From UBA12191 sp009937185 (GTDB taxonomy: Bacteria; Planctomycetota; UBA8108; UBA1146), in contig CALJGL010000024.1 of assembly GCA_938075155.1 (NCBI GenBank), positions 1 through 64,000 on the forward strand: a stretch of DNA of 64,000 nt. The letters run 5' to 3'. This document shows positions 34,726 through 42,687 of the stretch, piece after piece. Below the pieces are notes generated by a model that worked only from the letters and a program-made list of their open reading frames with translations, ran no database searches and had not been told where the DNA came from. Made by a program: the position numbers and the translations under genes. Within the stretch, counting starts at the first letter, position 1; each line of letters begins with the position of its first letter.

Positions 34726-37278
34726 TTAAGTGGCTGCGCCGCCGGACTGGCAATCCAGTCCATCTGCGGTCGGATCAGGACCGGCAGAAGGAAACGGTGC
34801 AGGGGGTGGATTGGATCCTTGGTAAAGAAACTCGAAGATGAAGACGGGGTCGTCATCGTTGATGATTCCGTCGTCATTGGCATCTGCTGCATCCTGACAA
34901 GAGAGAGGCAGGCCAGTTCCTATGAGAAGTTGTAACTGTGTTCCGTCGGTCAAGTCGATGACGCCATCGCCGTTGACGTCACCACGGATGAAATGGTCGA
35001 CATGACTGTCACTGGAGTCGTCGTTGTTCTCTGAATTGTCTTCAGGAAGAGTACTGCCGCTCGTACCTCCGATAGTGACAGTTCCGCTGATCAATTCAGG
35101 GTCCACCGAACTTCCAGACACGACGAAAGTATTGTTCGTGGGTGGAGAGGTGGATGCCACAACACCATTCGCAGGACCGAAGGCGTAACTTCCGGAAGGA
35201 GCACTAGCGCTGATGAAAGCTTCACCAGTGGCAACGACATATCCACTCCCGGGGGAGAGAACCTGATTATCAAACGGTGGGGCAAGGTCGAGGATGTTGG
35301 CATAGATAACAGTGCCATTGGAGTTGTCGATGTTGGGTAACTCGAACTCCACAAGTCCAGCAGCGTCTGTGCCTTCGATAGTGATGTTATTCAACCCCAT
35401 GATGGTGGAGTTGAATTCCAAGGCGAGAGTCCAGCCTTGCAAATCCTCAACGCAATCGATGAGAACTTCATAGGTGACTGAAGAGTCTCCTGCATTTGCA
35501 TTGATGTCTTCCACACGGATTCTGTTCGCAGGCGAAAGCACGACGGGCTCAGAGCGAAGAAGCTCATAACTGCCATCGTTTTCAGCCAAGGCCAACTCTA
35601 GCGATCCGTCTCCATCCGTATCTCCGAATGAAATACTGGAAACCTGAGAGGCGTAGTTGAGCAGTTCGGGTGTGGTGAAGTTTCCGTCGCCGACCCCGAG
35701 TGAAAGCCATAATCCTGTGGTTCCTGGGCGGGGAGTGAGGCAATCCAGATGGCCATCGCCGTCCCAATCAAGAAGTTCAACCCCCGGGAATGCCACGTCA
35801 TCGAAGAGGACTCGCAAGGAGAAGTTGAAGTCTCCGTCGGAGAGGAGTGCAGATGGTGTTCCTCCACTGACGGGGATGAGGAGAAGATCTCTCAAGGCGT
35901 CACCGTCGAGGTTGACGGCATGAATACCCGTCGTCAAATTGTAGCCGAGGATCGAGCCCTCACTGGCGAATTGTCTCGCGGTGGATCCGGAGAAGAGAGA
36001 AATGCTCCCGTCTCCGAGAACGCCTGCCAGATCGATGAAGTCATCTCCATTGAGATCGGTGGCGATGGGAGCATTGATGATCGGAGTCACATCCACTGTG
36101 GTTCCCACGGACAAGGGAGACGAAGAATCTCCCCATGAAACACCCAGTCCACCCGGACCACTTCTGACCAGGTCGATGATTCCGTCTGAGTCGGCATGTG
36201 CCGCGACGATGTGGGTGGTGTCGGTCTTCAGACCCAGGGTGACAGGATCTTCAAGCACGATAGCGATGCTGAATGAACCTTTGAGCAGGTAGATAGAGTT
36301 GCCTGAGCTTCCGAGGCAAGCGAGATCGATTCTCCCGTCTCCGTCGAAGTCTCCTGCGGTGGCATCGACGATGGCCTCGGGAAGTACCCAAGAGGTGGTT
36401 CCACCGAGGCCTGCAGGTGTTGAATCCTGAACAATGACAGTGCCGTCGGAGCGAACTTCTGCCCATTCGTCTAATCCGTCCGCGTCGTAGTCAAAGAAAA
36501 CCAGGTTCACTCCCACTGTTCCTGATACGGAGGTCACGGGATTGCCAGGCCAGTCGAATCCTAAGTTGGCAACCTGAGTGGCCAATATGGTCTGAGGCAA
36601 TTCCGATCCGTCGAGTCCGAAGACTTCGTCGACAAGTGAAAGAGTGATGCGCTCTCCGGCAAGGAAATCTCTGTCTGGAGCGATCTGTAGAGTGTTGACC
36701 CCTGTGAATACATTCTGAAGAGTGGTCACTCTTTGACCACTTCTGGAGCCTTCGACACGTAGGAGGGAAGATCCGATAGAAAAGGGATCGTAGGGTGCCG
36801 ACAGAATCGGGTTCAGCGTGGTTTCAGTCGAGCTGTTGTACGCCTCGATGCCGGGAGTCATTCCGGTCACGATAAAGTCCGTCGGAGGTGGCAATGTTCC
36901 TTGTTCAATTACGAATTGCCACTGGTATGGGTTTAGAGCCTTACCTGATTGGGACGAAAGGCCGTCGGTGAGGACGACTGTGATCGTCTCGCCACCCACA
37001 GGAGTCGCGGCAGGAGAAAAAGTAACCTGCCGACTATTTCCCACAGTGGAGAAAATACCCTCGATCGCACCACTGGTAGAACCCGAAACAATAAATGTTT
37101 CATTGGTAAAGGTGGCAAGATCCATTTTATGATCGAAACCTACCTCGATACTGAAATTGATCAGTTCCGCTGTTGAACCTGGCGCGGGACTGACAAAATC
37201 GATCTCCGTTTTGATCGGCGCACAGCCGACAATCCCGATAAGAATCAGGCAGGGGAGAAAATTTCTGAACATGATCAT
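34726..37278 (-). CDS. lipoprotein with Ig-like, FG-GAP, cohesin-like and dockerin-like domains
   Basis: The product is about 850 residues. The leader ends in a lipobox (LILIGIVGC). In order come two bacterial Ig-like (Big_5-type) domains (about 20-260, VSPAPGSTAELINFSIEVGF), and an FG-GAP/VCBS propeller region (about 260-580) with repeated DxDxDG loops such as VFFDYDADGLDEWA and VDLDHK-type strands. A cohesin-like domain follows (about 585-740: VEDINANAGDSSVTYEVLI, QGWTLALEFNSTIMGL). The end is a paired dockerin-like module (RGDVNGDGVIDLTDGTQ, DANDDGIINDDDPV). The leader Met at 37278 is preferred to the ORF start at 37332. A surface scaffold or adhesin role is inferred. Confidence 0.75.
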   Translation of the reverse strand: MIMFRNFLPCLILIGIVGCAPIKTEIDFVSPAPGSTAELINFSIEVGFDHKMDLATFTNETFIVSGSTSGAIEGIFSTVGNSRQVTFSPAATPVGGETITVVLTDGLSSQSGKALNPYQWQFVIEQGTLPPPTDFIVTGMTPGIEAYNSSTETTLNPILSAPYDPFSIGSSLLRVEGSRSGQRVTTLQNVFTGVNTLQIAPDRDFLAGERITLSLVDEVFGLDGSELPQTILATQVANLGFDWPGNPVTSVSGTVGVNLVFFDYDADGLDEWAEVRSDGTVIVQDSTPAGLGGTTSWVLPEAIVDATAGDFDGDGRIDLACLGSSGNSIYLLKGSFSIAIVLEDPVTLGLKTDTTHIVAAHADSDGIIDLVRSGPGGLGVSWGDSSSPLSVGTTVDVTPIINAPIATDLNGDDFIDLAGVLGDGSISLFSGSTARQFASEGSILGYNLTTGIHAVNLDGDALRDLLLIPVSGGTPSALLSDGDFNFSLRVLFDDVAFPGVELLDWDGDGHLDCLTPRPGTTGLWLSLGVGDGNFTTPELLNYASQVSSISFGDTDGDGSLELALAENDGSYELLRSEPVVLSPANRIRVEDINANAGDSSVTYEVLIDCVEDLQGWTLALEFNSTIMGLNNITIEGTDAAGLVEFELPNIDNSNGTVIYANILDLAPPFDNQVLSPGSGYVVATGEAFISASAPSGSYAFGPANGVVASTSPPTNNTFVVSGSSVDPELISGTVTIGGTSGSTLPEDNSENNDDSSDSHVDHFIRGDVNGDGVIDLTDGTQLQLLIGTGLPLSCQDAADANDDGIINDDDPVFIFEFLYQGSNPPPAPFPSAGPDPTADGLDCQSGGAAT

Positions 37279-37460
37279 TCTCCAATCCAATCCAGCTTGA
37301 CAGTTGCAAGCCGTGGGCCTGCTTTCGTTCACGTGTTGCTGGGAACCGTAAGATACACCAGAACAACGTTTTACAGGTGGTCTTTCCGTGCTCTTCAGCG
37401 GTGCGTATGATCGTTATAAATCAAAGATAGGTCCCGGAGAGGAACCCGGGTGTACAGGGA

Positions 37461-38189
37461 GTGTGCAATTTGAGCTTGGATCCCAATCGGTCAAATTCCG
37501 CTTCAAGAGTGGATCATTGTGACGAATGGAGTGTTCCTGGCGACGGTCCCCATGTGGTGGTGATCGATCACCATGATTCCTTCACATACAATTTGGTCCA
37601 ATCCCTCTCTCGCACTGGAGCCCAAATTTCGGTGCGTCAGGCAGATCGAGGGACGCCTGAAGGAATTGAAGATCTTCACCCCGATAGAATCCTTCTTTCT
37701 CCGGGTCCCGGAGCACCCGCGACCGCTTCTCTGTCAGCTTGGGCTGTTCGGCATTACAGGGGGAAGATTCCTATTCTTGGAGTTTGCCTCGGCCATCAGG
37801 TTCTTGCTGAATCATTCGGGGGAGAGGTCGTCCAGAGTGGGAACCCGGTCCATGGGAAAGCTCATCCAGTATTACATGAGGGGGTGGGAATTTTCTCAGG
37901 GGTGTCCCAGCCATTCCTTGCCGCTCGTTACCACTCCTTGAAAGTACTTCCGGCGAGTCTGACACCTCCACTCGCGGTGGTGGCCTGGACTGAAGAGGGA
38001 GAAGTCATGGGGTTGGCTGTTCCCGGAGAGGCGACTTGGGGGTTACAGTTTCACCCAGAGTCCTTTCTGACACCGGAGGGGGATCTCATTCTGGAGTCGT
38101 TTGTCGAAGGGGTTTCTTGCCCCGAGGATGTGGATCGAACTGCATTTTTCGAGTTTTTAGAGAGCGTCAAAGAAGAGGAGTTGCCTTGA
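37461..38189 (+). CDS. glutamine amidotransferase, TrpG/PabA type
   Basis: The product is about 242 residues with VVVIDHHDSFTYNLVQ at the start, LLSPGPGAP, the nucleophile in ILGVCLGHQVLAE (Cys), the oxyanion/ARYHSL segment and the catalytic His-Glu in LQFHPESFLTPEG. It supplies ammonia from glutamine to anthranilate or aminodeoxychorismate synthase. The large subunit is not adjacent, so trpG and pabA cannot be told apart. The GTG at 37461 has no well-placed ribosome site; a TTG at 37470 is as good. Its stop overlaps the next gene's TTG start. Confidence 0.88.
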   Translation: MCNLSLDPNRSNSASRVDHCDEWSVPGDGPHVVVIDHHDSFTYNLVQSLSRTGAQISVRQADRGTPEGIEDLHPDRILLSPGPGAPATASLSAWAVRHYRGKIPILGVCLGHQVLAESFGGEVVQSGNPVHGKAHPVLHEGVGIFSGVSQPFLAARYHSLKVLPASLTPPLAVVAWTEEGEVMGLAVPGEATWGLQFHPESFLTPEGDLILESFVEGVSCPEDVDRTAFFEFLESVKEEELP

Positions 38190-39016
38190 TCACCGATACC
38201 GCGGATTCCCTCGCATGGAGAGTGGTCGAAAGGTTCTATAGGTCATGGACCAACTTTCAGTCGATGCATGATCGGTATGAACAGATCGTGCAAGACTATG
38301 TGGAAAAACTGGGAACCCCCAGAGACAAGATCCGATTGGATCCTCGAGATCTGTTTGAACTACTATCGACTCAGGATCTCGAAGTGTTGCGCGATAACTA
38401 CCTCACTCCTTTGAAAGAAGCGTGTCACAGACTATTCAGAACTGAAGATAGCACCGATTTTCTCGATCGTTTGGTCAATGATATTTTTCATGAGCTGAGC
38501 ATTCTCAAAGAAGAGCATTACAACGTTTTGACATATGCGACTGACGAAACTTCTTTGGTTTTGGGACCAGACCGAGACTTGCATGAGGAGCAGCAGGCGA
38601 TCCTCGATGAAGTTCACGATATGTTCCCCTCTAAAGTTCACCGGATCGCGCATTTGTTCGAAACGGGTTCTGTTGCCCTAGAGGCATTGCTGCACCGGTG
38701 GAATTCCGACGTGGTATTGATCCGGTCTCTGTTCTTGCAAAGAGAGGGCTTCGTTGAGCAGGCCTATCCAGATGGGCTCGATCAGTTTTACAAGTTGATG
38801 TACGGTCCGGAAGATTACCTCATTGGATATCACGTTGTGGGACATTCCTTTTTTCAGTCCGGATTTCTCGAAATGGCAGTGACCGCTTTCGAGCTAGGGC
38901 GGGCGAAATCGGAAGCCACAAAAAACGAGGACCTATTGGAAGAGTTTAAGAGTCTCTTAACAATGGTCGAAGAAAAACGTGAACAGAGACTGGCTGAAGA
39001 AAACGAGGACAGATGA
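38186..39016 (+). CDS. conserved-looking cytoplasmic protein of unknown function
   Basis: The 276-residue product starts at TTG 38186 behind GAGGAG and overlaps the amidotransferase stop. It is almost all helical and acidic, with aromatic clusters (RVVERFYRSWTNFQSMHDRYEQIVQDYVEK; FYKLMYGPEDYLIGYHVVGHSFFQ), and a basic-acidic tail. The final third has the look of a single TPR-like hairpin (MAVTAFELGRAKSEATKNEDLLEEF). I recognise no family. It is overlapped by pyrF at its 3' end (ATGA), so the three genes form one translational chain. Confidence 0.65.
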   Translation: MITDTADSLAWRVVERFYRSWTNFQSMHDRYEQIVQDYVEKLGTPRDKIRLDPRDLFELLSTQDLEVLRDNYLTPLKEACHRLFRTEDSTDFLDRLVNDIFHELSILKEEHYNVLTYATDETSLVLGPDRDLHEEQQAILDEVHDMFPSKVHRIAHLFETGSVALEALLHRWNSDVVLIRSLFLQREGFVEQAYPDGLDQFYKLMYGPEDYLIGYHVVGHSFFQSGFLEMAVTAFELGRAKSEATKNEDLLEEFKSLLTMVEEKREQRLAEENEDR

Positions 39017-39900
39017 AATTTGATATCCCATTTTCCGATCGTCTGGCGAGCAGTATTGACCGTAAAGAAAGCCGTCTCGTTGTCGGCATTGATCCTCGCC
39101 TGGACCGTCTTCCTGCTGAACTGGCTTCGCTTGATCCCGAAGAGGCTCTCACGCGATTGGGCTGTGGAGTCATTGAAGCCGTCGCCGCTGAAGCGGCCGC
39201 CATCAAACCTCAGATTGCTTTTTTTGAACGTTGGGGCTGGAAGGGCTGGCGTGCTCTCGAGGCGGTCTGTAAATCTGCTAGTGAACAGGAATTATTGGTG
39301 ATCCTCGATGCAAAGAGAGGAGACATCGGTTCAACAGCAGCTGCATATGCCGAAGCTCTTCTTGGAGAAGAAGCTGGAACCCCTGGGCCTTTTGTCGATG
39401 CGCTCACCATCAATCCTTATCTTGGGAGCGATTCTTTGGAGCCCTTTATTCAGAGAACGAATGAAGGCGGTAGAGGCCTCTTCGTATTGGCCAGAACATC
39501 AAACCCCGGAGGGGCCGAATTTCAGAGTCGACCGGGAGATCCTGAGCCGGTCTTCTTACAAGTCGCACGCGCATCTGAAAAGTGGGGACAGGGGTCTATG
39601 GGGGATTGTGGATTTCATGGAGTGGGTCTCGTTGTCGGGGCGACACATCCAGAAGAAATCTCAAGGGTTCGTGAATGCGCCCCTTCAGCAAATCTTTTGA
39701 TCCCGGGTGTCGGAGCTCAGGGTGGAAGTGTTGAAGATTTAGGCCCCGCATTTGATGCTCGTGGATTGGGTGCCGTGGTGAATTCCAGTCGGGGTGTCGT
39801 TCAGGCATTTGAGAAAAATACGGAGTTACCCTGGCAAGAAGCTGTGCAGAAAGCGGCCCGGGAGACCCGATTACAACTAGAGAGCGCTCTTACCGCCTGA
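39013..39900 (+). CDS. pyrF: orotidine 5'-phosphate decarboxylase
   Basis: The 295-residue product is of the longer (type 2) PyrF kind. VVGIDPRLDRLP, IKPQIAFFERWGWKGWRALE, the catalytic Lys-Asp array in VILDAKRGDIGSTAAAYAEALLG, VDALTINPYLGSDSLEPF and LIPGVGAQGGSVEDLG are all present. It makes UMP from OMP in pyrimidine synthesis. Start ATG overlaps the preceding stop. Confidence 0.95.
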   Translation: MKFDIPFSDRLASSIDRKESRLVVGIDPRLDRLPAELASLDPEEALTRLGCGVIEAVAAEAAAIKPQIAFFERWGWKGWRALEAVCKSASEQELLVILDAKRGDIGSTAAAYAEALLGEEAGTPGPFVDALTINPYLGSDSLEPFIQRTNEGGRGLFVLARTSNPGGAEFQSRPGDPEPVFLQVARASEKWGQGSMGDCGFHGVGLVVGATHPEEISRVRECAPSANLLIPGVGAQGGSVEDLGPAFDARGLGAVVNSSRGVVQAFEKNTELPWQEAVQKAARETRLQLESALTA

Positions 39901-39992
39901 TTTCAAAGACGATGGTATCCTTCTCAGGGAGTTTGTTTGAGGACACTCCCACGTTTCCGGCGGAATCACTGGCCGGATCATGAGGAGTGAAA

Positions 39993-40763
39993 ATGAGACC
40001 CGCCCCATACAGTCTGAATCATTCGAAAACATTACGGAGTTCCATACTTCGTAAAAATCTGGCGCCCTTACCTTTAGCCACATTAGAAGCGGACGCTGCT
40101 GTTCCTGTGGATATATATCTGGAACACGACCGGAGCCTTGTTCTTTGTCGCGAAGGTGGAGAAGCACTCTCTGTCGAAGTGAGGCGTCAACTCCTCGAGG
40201 CCGGCAAGGATGCACTTTGGATGCCAGAGACACACCGACCCCGATATCTGGATTATTTGAAAAGATCTGTTCATGCCCTGTGCACTTCGGGACCGAAGTT
40301 GATTCAGGCCCGGTCTTATTTGGAATCCCGATTCAGTCGAAAACCAGAGTCGTTGGAGGCGGCTTATCGTCGCGCCTACTATGCCGGACATTTGGCTCAG
40401 GATGTGGGTATCGATGGCGGCGCGCTTCTGGATGAACTTACCCGAGGAGTTCTGTTGCTCGGTGCATGTCTGGAAGGATTGGAGATTCCTCAAGATCTCA
40501 AAGCTGGGGATTCTGTCGGAGAAGTTCTTCGAGGTTATAAAGAACGATTTGATGGCTGTGGACCTCTTGGATGGAATCGGGAACAGCAAAGATTACCCGT
40601 TCGAATCGCCTGTTTAGTGGTGGCTTTTGAGGAAGCCACGATGAACCAGAGTGGCGAAGAGCGCGGGTGCAGTTTCGATGTTCTGCGTTCATTTATCGTT
40701 GACCGGCATGGAGAATTCGATCCTCGATTGGTCGCTGGATTTATTCGAATTCTGGAGCGCTAG
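39993..40763 (+). CDS. HD-GYP-like protein without catalytic residues
   Basis: The 256-residue product has an N-terminal module (about 35-90: VDIYLEHDRSLVLCREGGEALSVEVRRQLLEAG, then YLDYLKRSVHAL) of the kind found before HD-GYP phosphodiesterase domains. Its C-terminal half follows HD-GYP in outline: GYKERFDGCGPLGWNREQQRLPVRIACLVVAFEEAT corresponds to HHERxDGxGYPxGLxGxxIPxxARIlaVADxFDAxT, and GEFDPRLVAGFIRIL matches the domain end. The HD pair and the GYP and HHE residues are missing, so c-di-GMP hydrolysis is unlikely. I infer a binding or regulatory role. GAGGAG precedes ATG 39993. Confidence 0.6.
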   Translation: MRPAPYSLNHSKTLRSSILRKNLAPLPLATLEADAAVPVDIYLEHDRSLVLCREGGEALSVEVRRQLLEAGKDALWMPETHRPRYLDYLKRSVHALCTSGPKLIQARSYLESRFSRKPESLEAAYRRAYYAGHLAQDVGIDGGALLDELTRGVLLLGACLEGLEIPQDLKAGDSVGEVLRGYKERFDGCGPLGWNREQQRLPVRIACLVVAFEEATMNQSGEERGCSFDVLRSFIVDRHGEFDPRLVAGFIRILER

Positions 40764-41194
40764 CCGATCAGTTCGACGGTGTCCCCTGGGCGAATGGTAC
40801 CGGATTCTATGATTTCACCGTGCAGTCCTCCTCGCCAATCGGGTTGTAAGGCTGAAAGCAAGCCGAGCTGTTGATCTTCCATTTGCTGGCAGGGGACTAA
40901 TTCTCCATGGATATGAATCAAAACTTCGCCGATTCGAAATCTCTTACCGCTGTGTTTCTCTGTGAATTCTCCCCCTGAGATAAAAAGGTTGGCACGACGT
41001 GTCGTCCACGCCACATCGCAGCCCACCTCAGTACAGGCGGTTTGCCACTGTTCAGCAGAGAGCAAAGTGATCTGGCGTCGTCGTGAAGTGCCATGATCAC
41101 CGATGACCCCTGATTCGGGGTCACAGGAAATTTCCATGACTCTTTCCGGAGTTGCACCTTTGGTGGGTCTGACCGCGAGATCCGTCACCCGCAT
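40760..41194 (-). CDS. MOSC-domain protein
   Basis: The 144-residue product is a stand-alone MOSC domain. It has VRPTKGATPERV, SGVIGDHGTSRRRQITLLSAEQW, TTRRANLFISG, and the conserved cysteine in LVPCQQMEDQ, followed by GGLHGEIIESGTIRPGDTVEL. MOSC domains handle molybdenum-cofactor sulfur or detoxify N-hydroxylated substrates. The ATG at 41194 overlaps the transporter stop (TGATG), so it is translated with that gene. It converges on the HD-GYP-like gene with 4 bases shared. Confidence 0.88.
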   Translation of the reverse strand: MRVTDLAVRPTKGATPERVMEISCDPESGVIGDHGTSRRRQITLLSAEQWQTACTEVGCDVAWTTRRANLFISGGEFTEKHSGKRFRIGEVLIHIHGELVPCQQMEDQQLGLLSALQPDWRGGLHGEIIESGTIRPGDTVELIG

Positions 41195-42597
41195 CAAATA
41201 AGGCCAATCTTGTGAAGGATGACACTCAGTATTCCGATGGGCACGATGAATCGTAATAAGAAGAGCCAGTTCCAATACCAGCGAGCGAATCGCGACCCAC
41301 TTTTGAAAGCTTCCTCACGGGCATTGTCACTGACTCGCCAAGAAACGAAGAGGGCGATCAGTAAGCCTCCGATGGGCAGTAACCAGTTGGAAGCCAGATG
41401 ATCAAAGGTATCAAACCAATTCTTGCCCGTCTCTCCATCAAAGAGAAAAGCGGAATGATCCTTGAAGCCATTACCAAAGAAGGAGTCTTCCGATCCTGAA
41501 AGGGCAGAGGGCAGACCGAAGAGTGTGATGGCACCTCCGCAAAAGAGAGTCGCCATCGGTCGCGACCACTTGAATTCATCGATGACGGTTGAGACCACGA
41601 CTTCGAGGAGACTGATGGCGCTGGTGAGTGCAGCCAACACCAGTAGGGCAAAGAAAAGGGTACTCCAGAAGACTCCTCCCGCGAGCTGGGAGAATGCGAT
41701 CGGTAGATTGACGAAGACGAGACCGGGTCCACCTTCCGGCTCTAGGCCAAAACTGAAGGTGATAGGGAAAAGCACCATGCAGGCAATGAGAGCAATCACG
41801 GTGTCTAGGATGGTGATCATGCCTGAAGCCGCGACCAGATCCTCCTTCTTCTTGAGGTAGGATCCGTAGGTGATCATCGCACCCATTCCCAGAGACAAGG
41901 TGAAGAAGGAGTGCCCCAGTGCTTCGAGGACCCCGGCGCTGGTGACCTTGCTGAAGTCGGGCTTGAAGACAAAGTCTAGGGCTCTGCCAAAACCGTCGGA
42001 GAAGATGGCGAGACCGAGGAGGACCAGCAACATCAGTAACAGGACAGGCATTAAGATTCGTGCCGCCCGTTCGACGCCTCTTTGAATTCCTCCGAGTATG
42101 ACACCGATGGTGAGAAGCATGAAGATCAGATGCCAGAAGACATTCGTCGAGGTGTCAGCATATAGGGTACCGAAAGCACTACCGATGGCGTCTGCATCCA
42201 TCCCTGTGAATCCTTGGGTGAAGGAGAACCAGGTGTAGTGGAGCGCCCAACCGGCGACCACTGAGTAGTAACTGAGAATGATGAAGCCGGTCAGAACGCC
42301 GAGCCAGCCGGCGAGAATCCATGGGCTGCCTGCTTTGGACATGGAACGAAAAGCTCCGGCCGGACTTTTCTGGGTCGTGCGTCCCACGAGGACTTCCGCG
42401 ACCATGATGGGAAGGCCGATCAGCAAGATGAAGACGAGGTACATCAAGACGAAGTAACCCCCGCCATTCTCTCCGGTGATGTAAGGGAACTTCCAGATGT
42501 TGCCCAGTCCTACAGCTCCGCCCGCTGCAGCGAGGATGAATCCCCAGCGACTGCTCCATTGGCCTCTGTTTTCGGAGGAAACTTCTGTATCACTCAT
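41194..42597 (-). CDS. neurotransmitter:sodium symporter family transporter
   Basis: The 467-residue membrane protein opens with WSSRWGFILAAAGGAVGLGNIWKFPYITGENGGGYFVLMYL, the NSS (LeuT-type) TM1 signature with the unwound sodium-binding site. About eleven or twelve membrane helices follow, including SFFTLSLGMGAMITYGSYL (TM6). Family members take up amino acids or related compounds with sodium; the substrate is not readable. The start ATG follows AAAGGG. It is translationally coupled to the MOSC gene. Confidence 0.93.
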   Translation of the reverse strand: MSDTEVSSENRGQWSSRWGFILAAAGGAVGLGNIWKFPYITGENGGGYFVLMYLVFILLIGLPIMVAEVLVGRTTQKSPAGAFRSMSKAGSPWILAGWLGVLTGFIILSYYSVVAGWALHYTWFSFTQGFTGMDADAIGSAFGTLYADTSTNVFWHLIFMLLTIGVILGGIQRGVERAARILMPVLLLMLLVLLGLAIFSDGFGRALDFVFKPDFSKVTSAGVLEALGHSFFTLSLGMGAMITYGSYLKKKEDLVAASGMITILDTVIALIACMVLFPITFSFGLEPEGGPGLVFVNLPIAFSQLAGGVFWSTLFFALLVLAALTSAISLLEVVVSTVIDEFKWSRPMATLFCGGAITLFGLPSALSGSEDSFFGNGFKDHSAFLFDGETGKNWFDTFDHLASNWLLPIGGLLIALFVSWRVSDNAREEAFKSGSRFARWYWNWLFLLRFIVPIGILSVILHKIGLI

Positions 42598-42687
42598 AGT
42601 GTTTTGCCCTTTCTCGATTTCGTCTCTCTATGTCTCTCGCGAGAAGTTTCGCTCACGATGCCTCTCTCAGGAGGGGAAGGCACGAGT

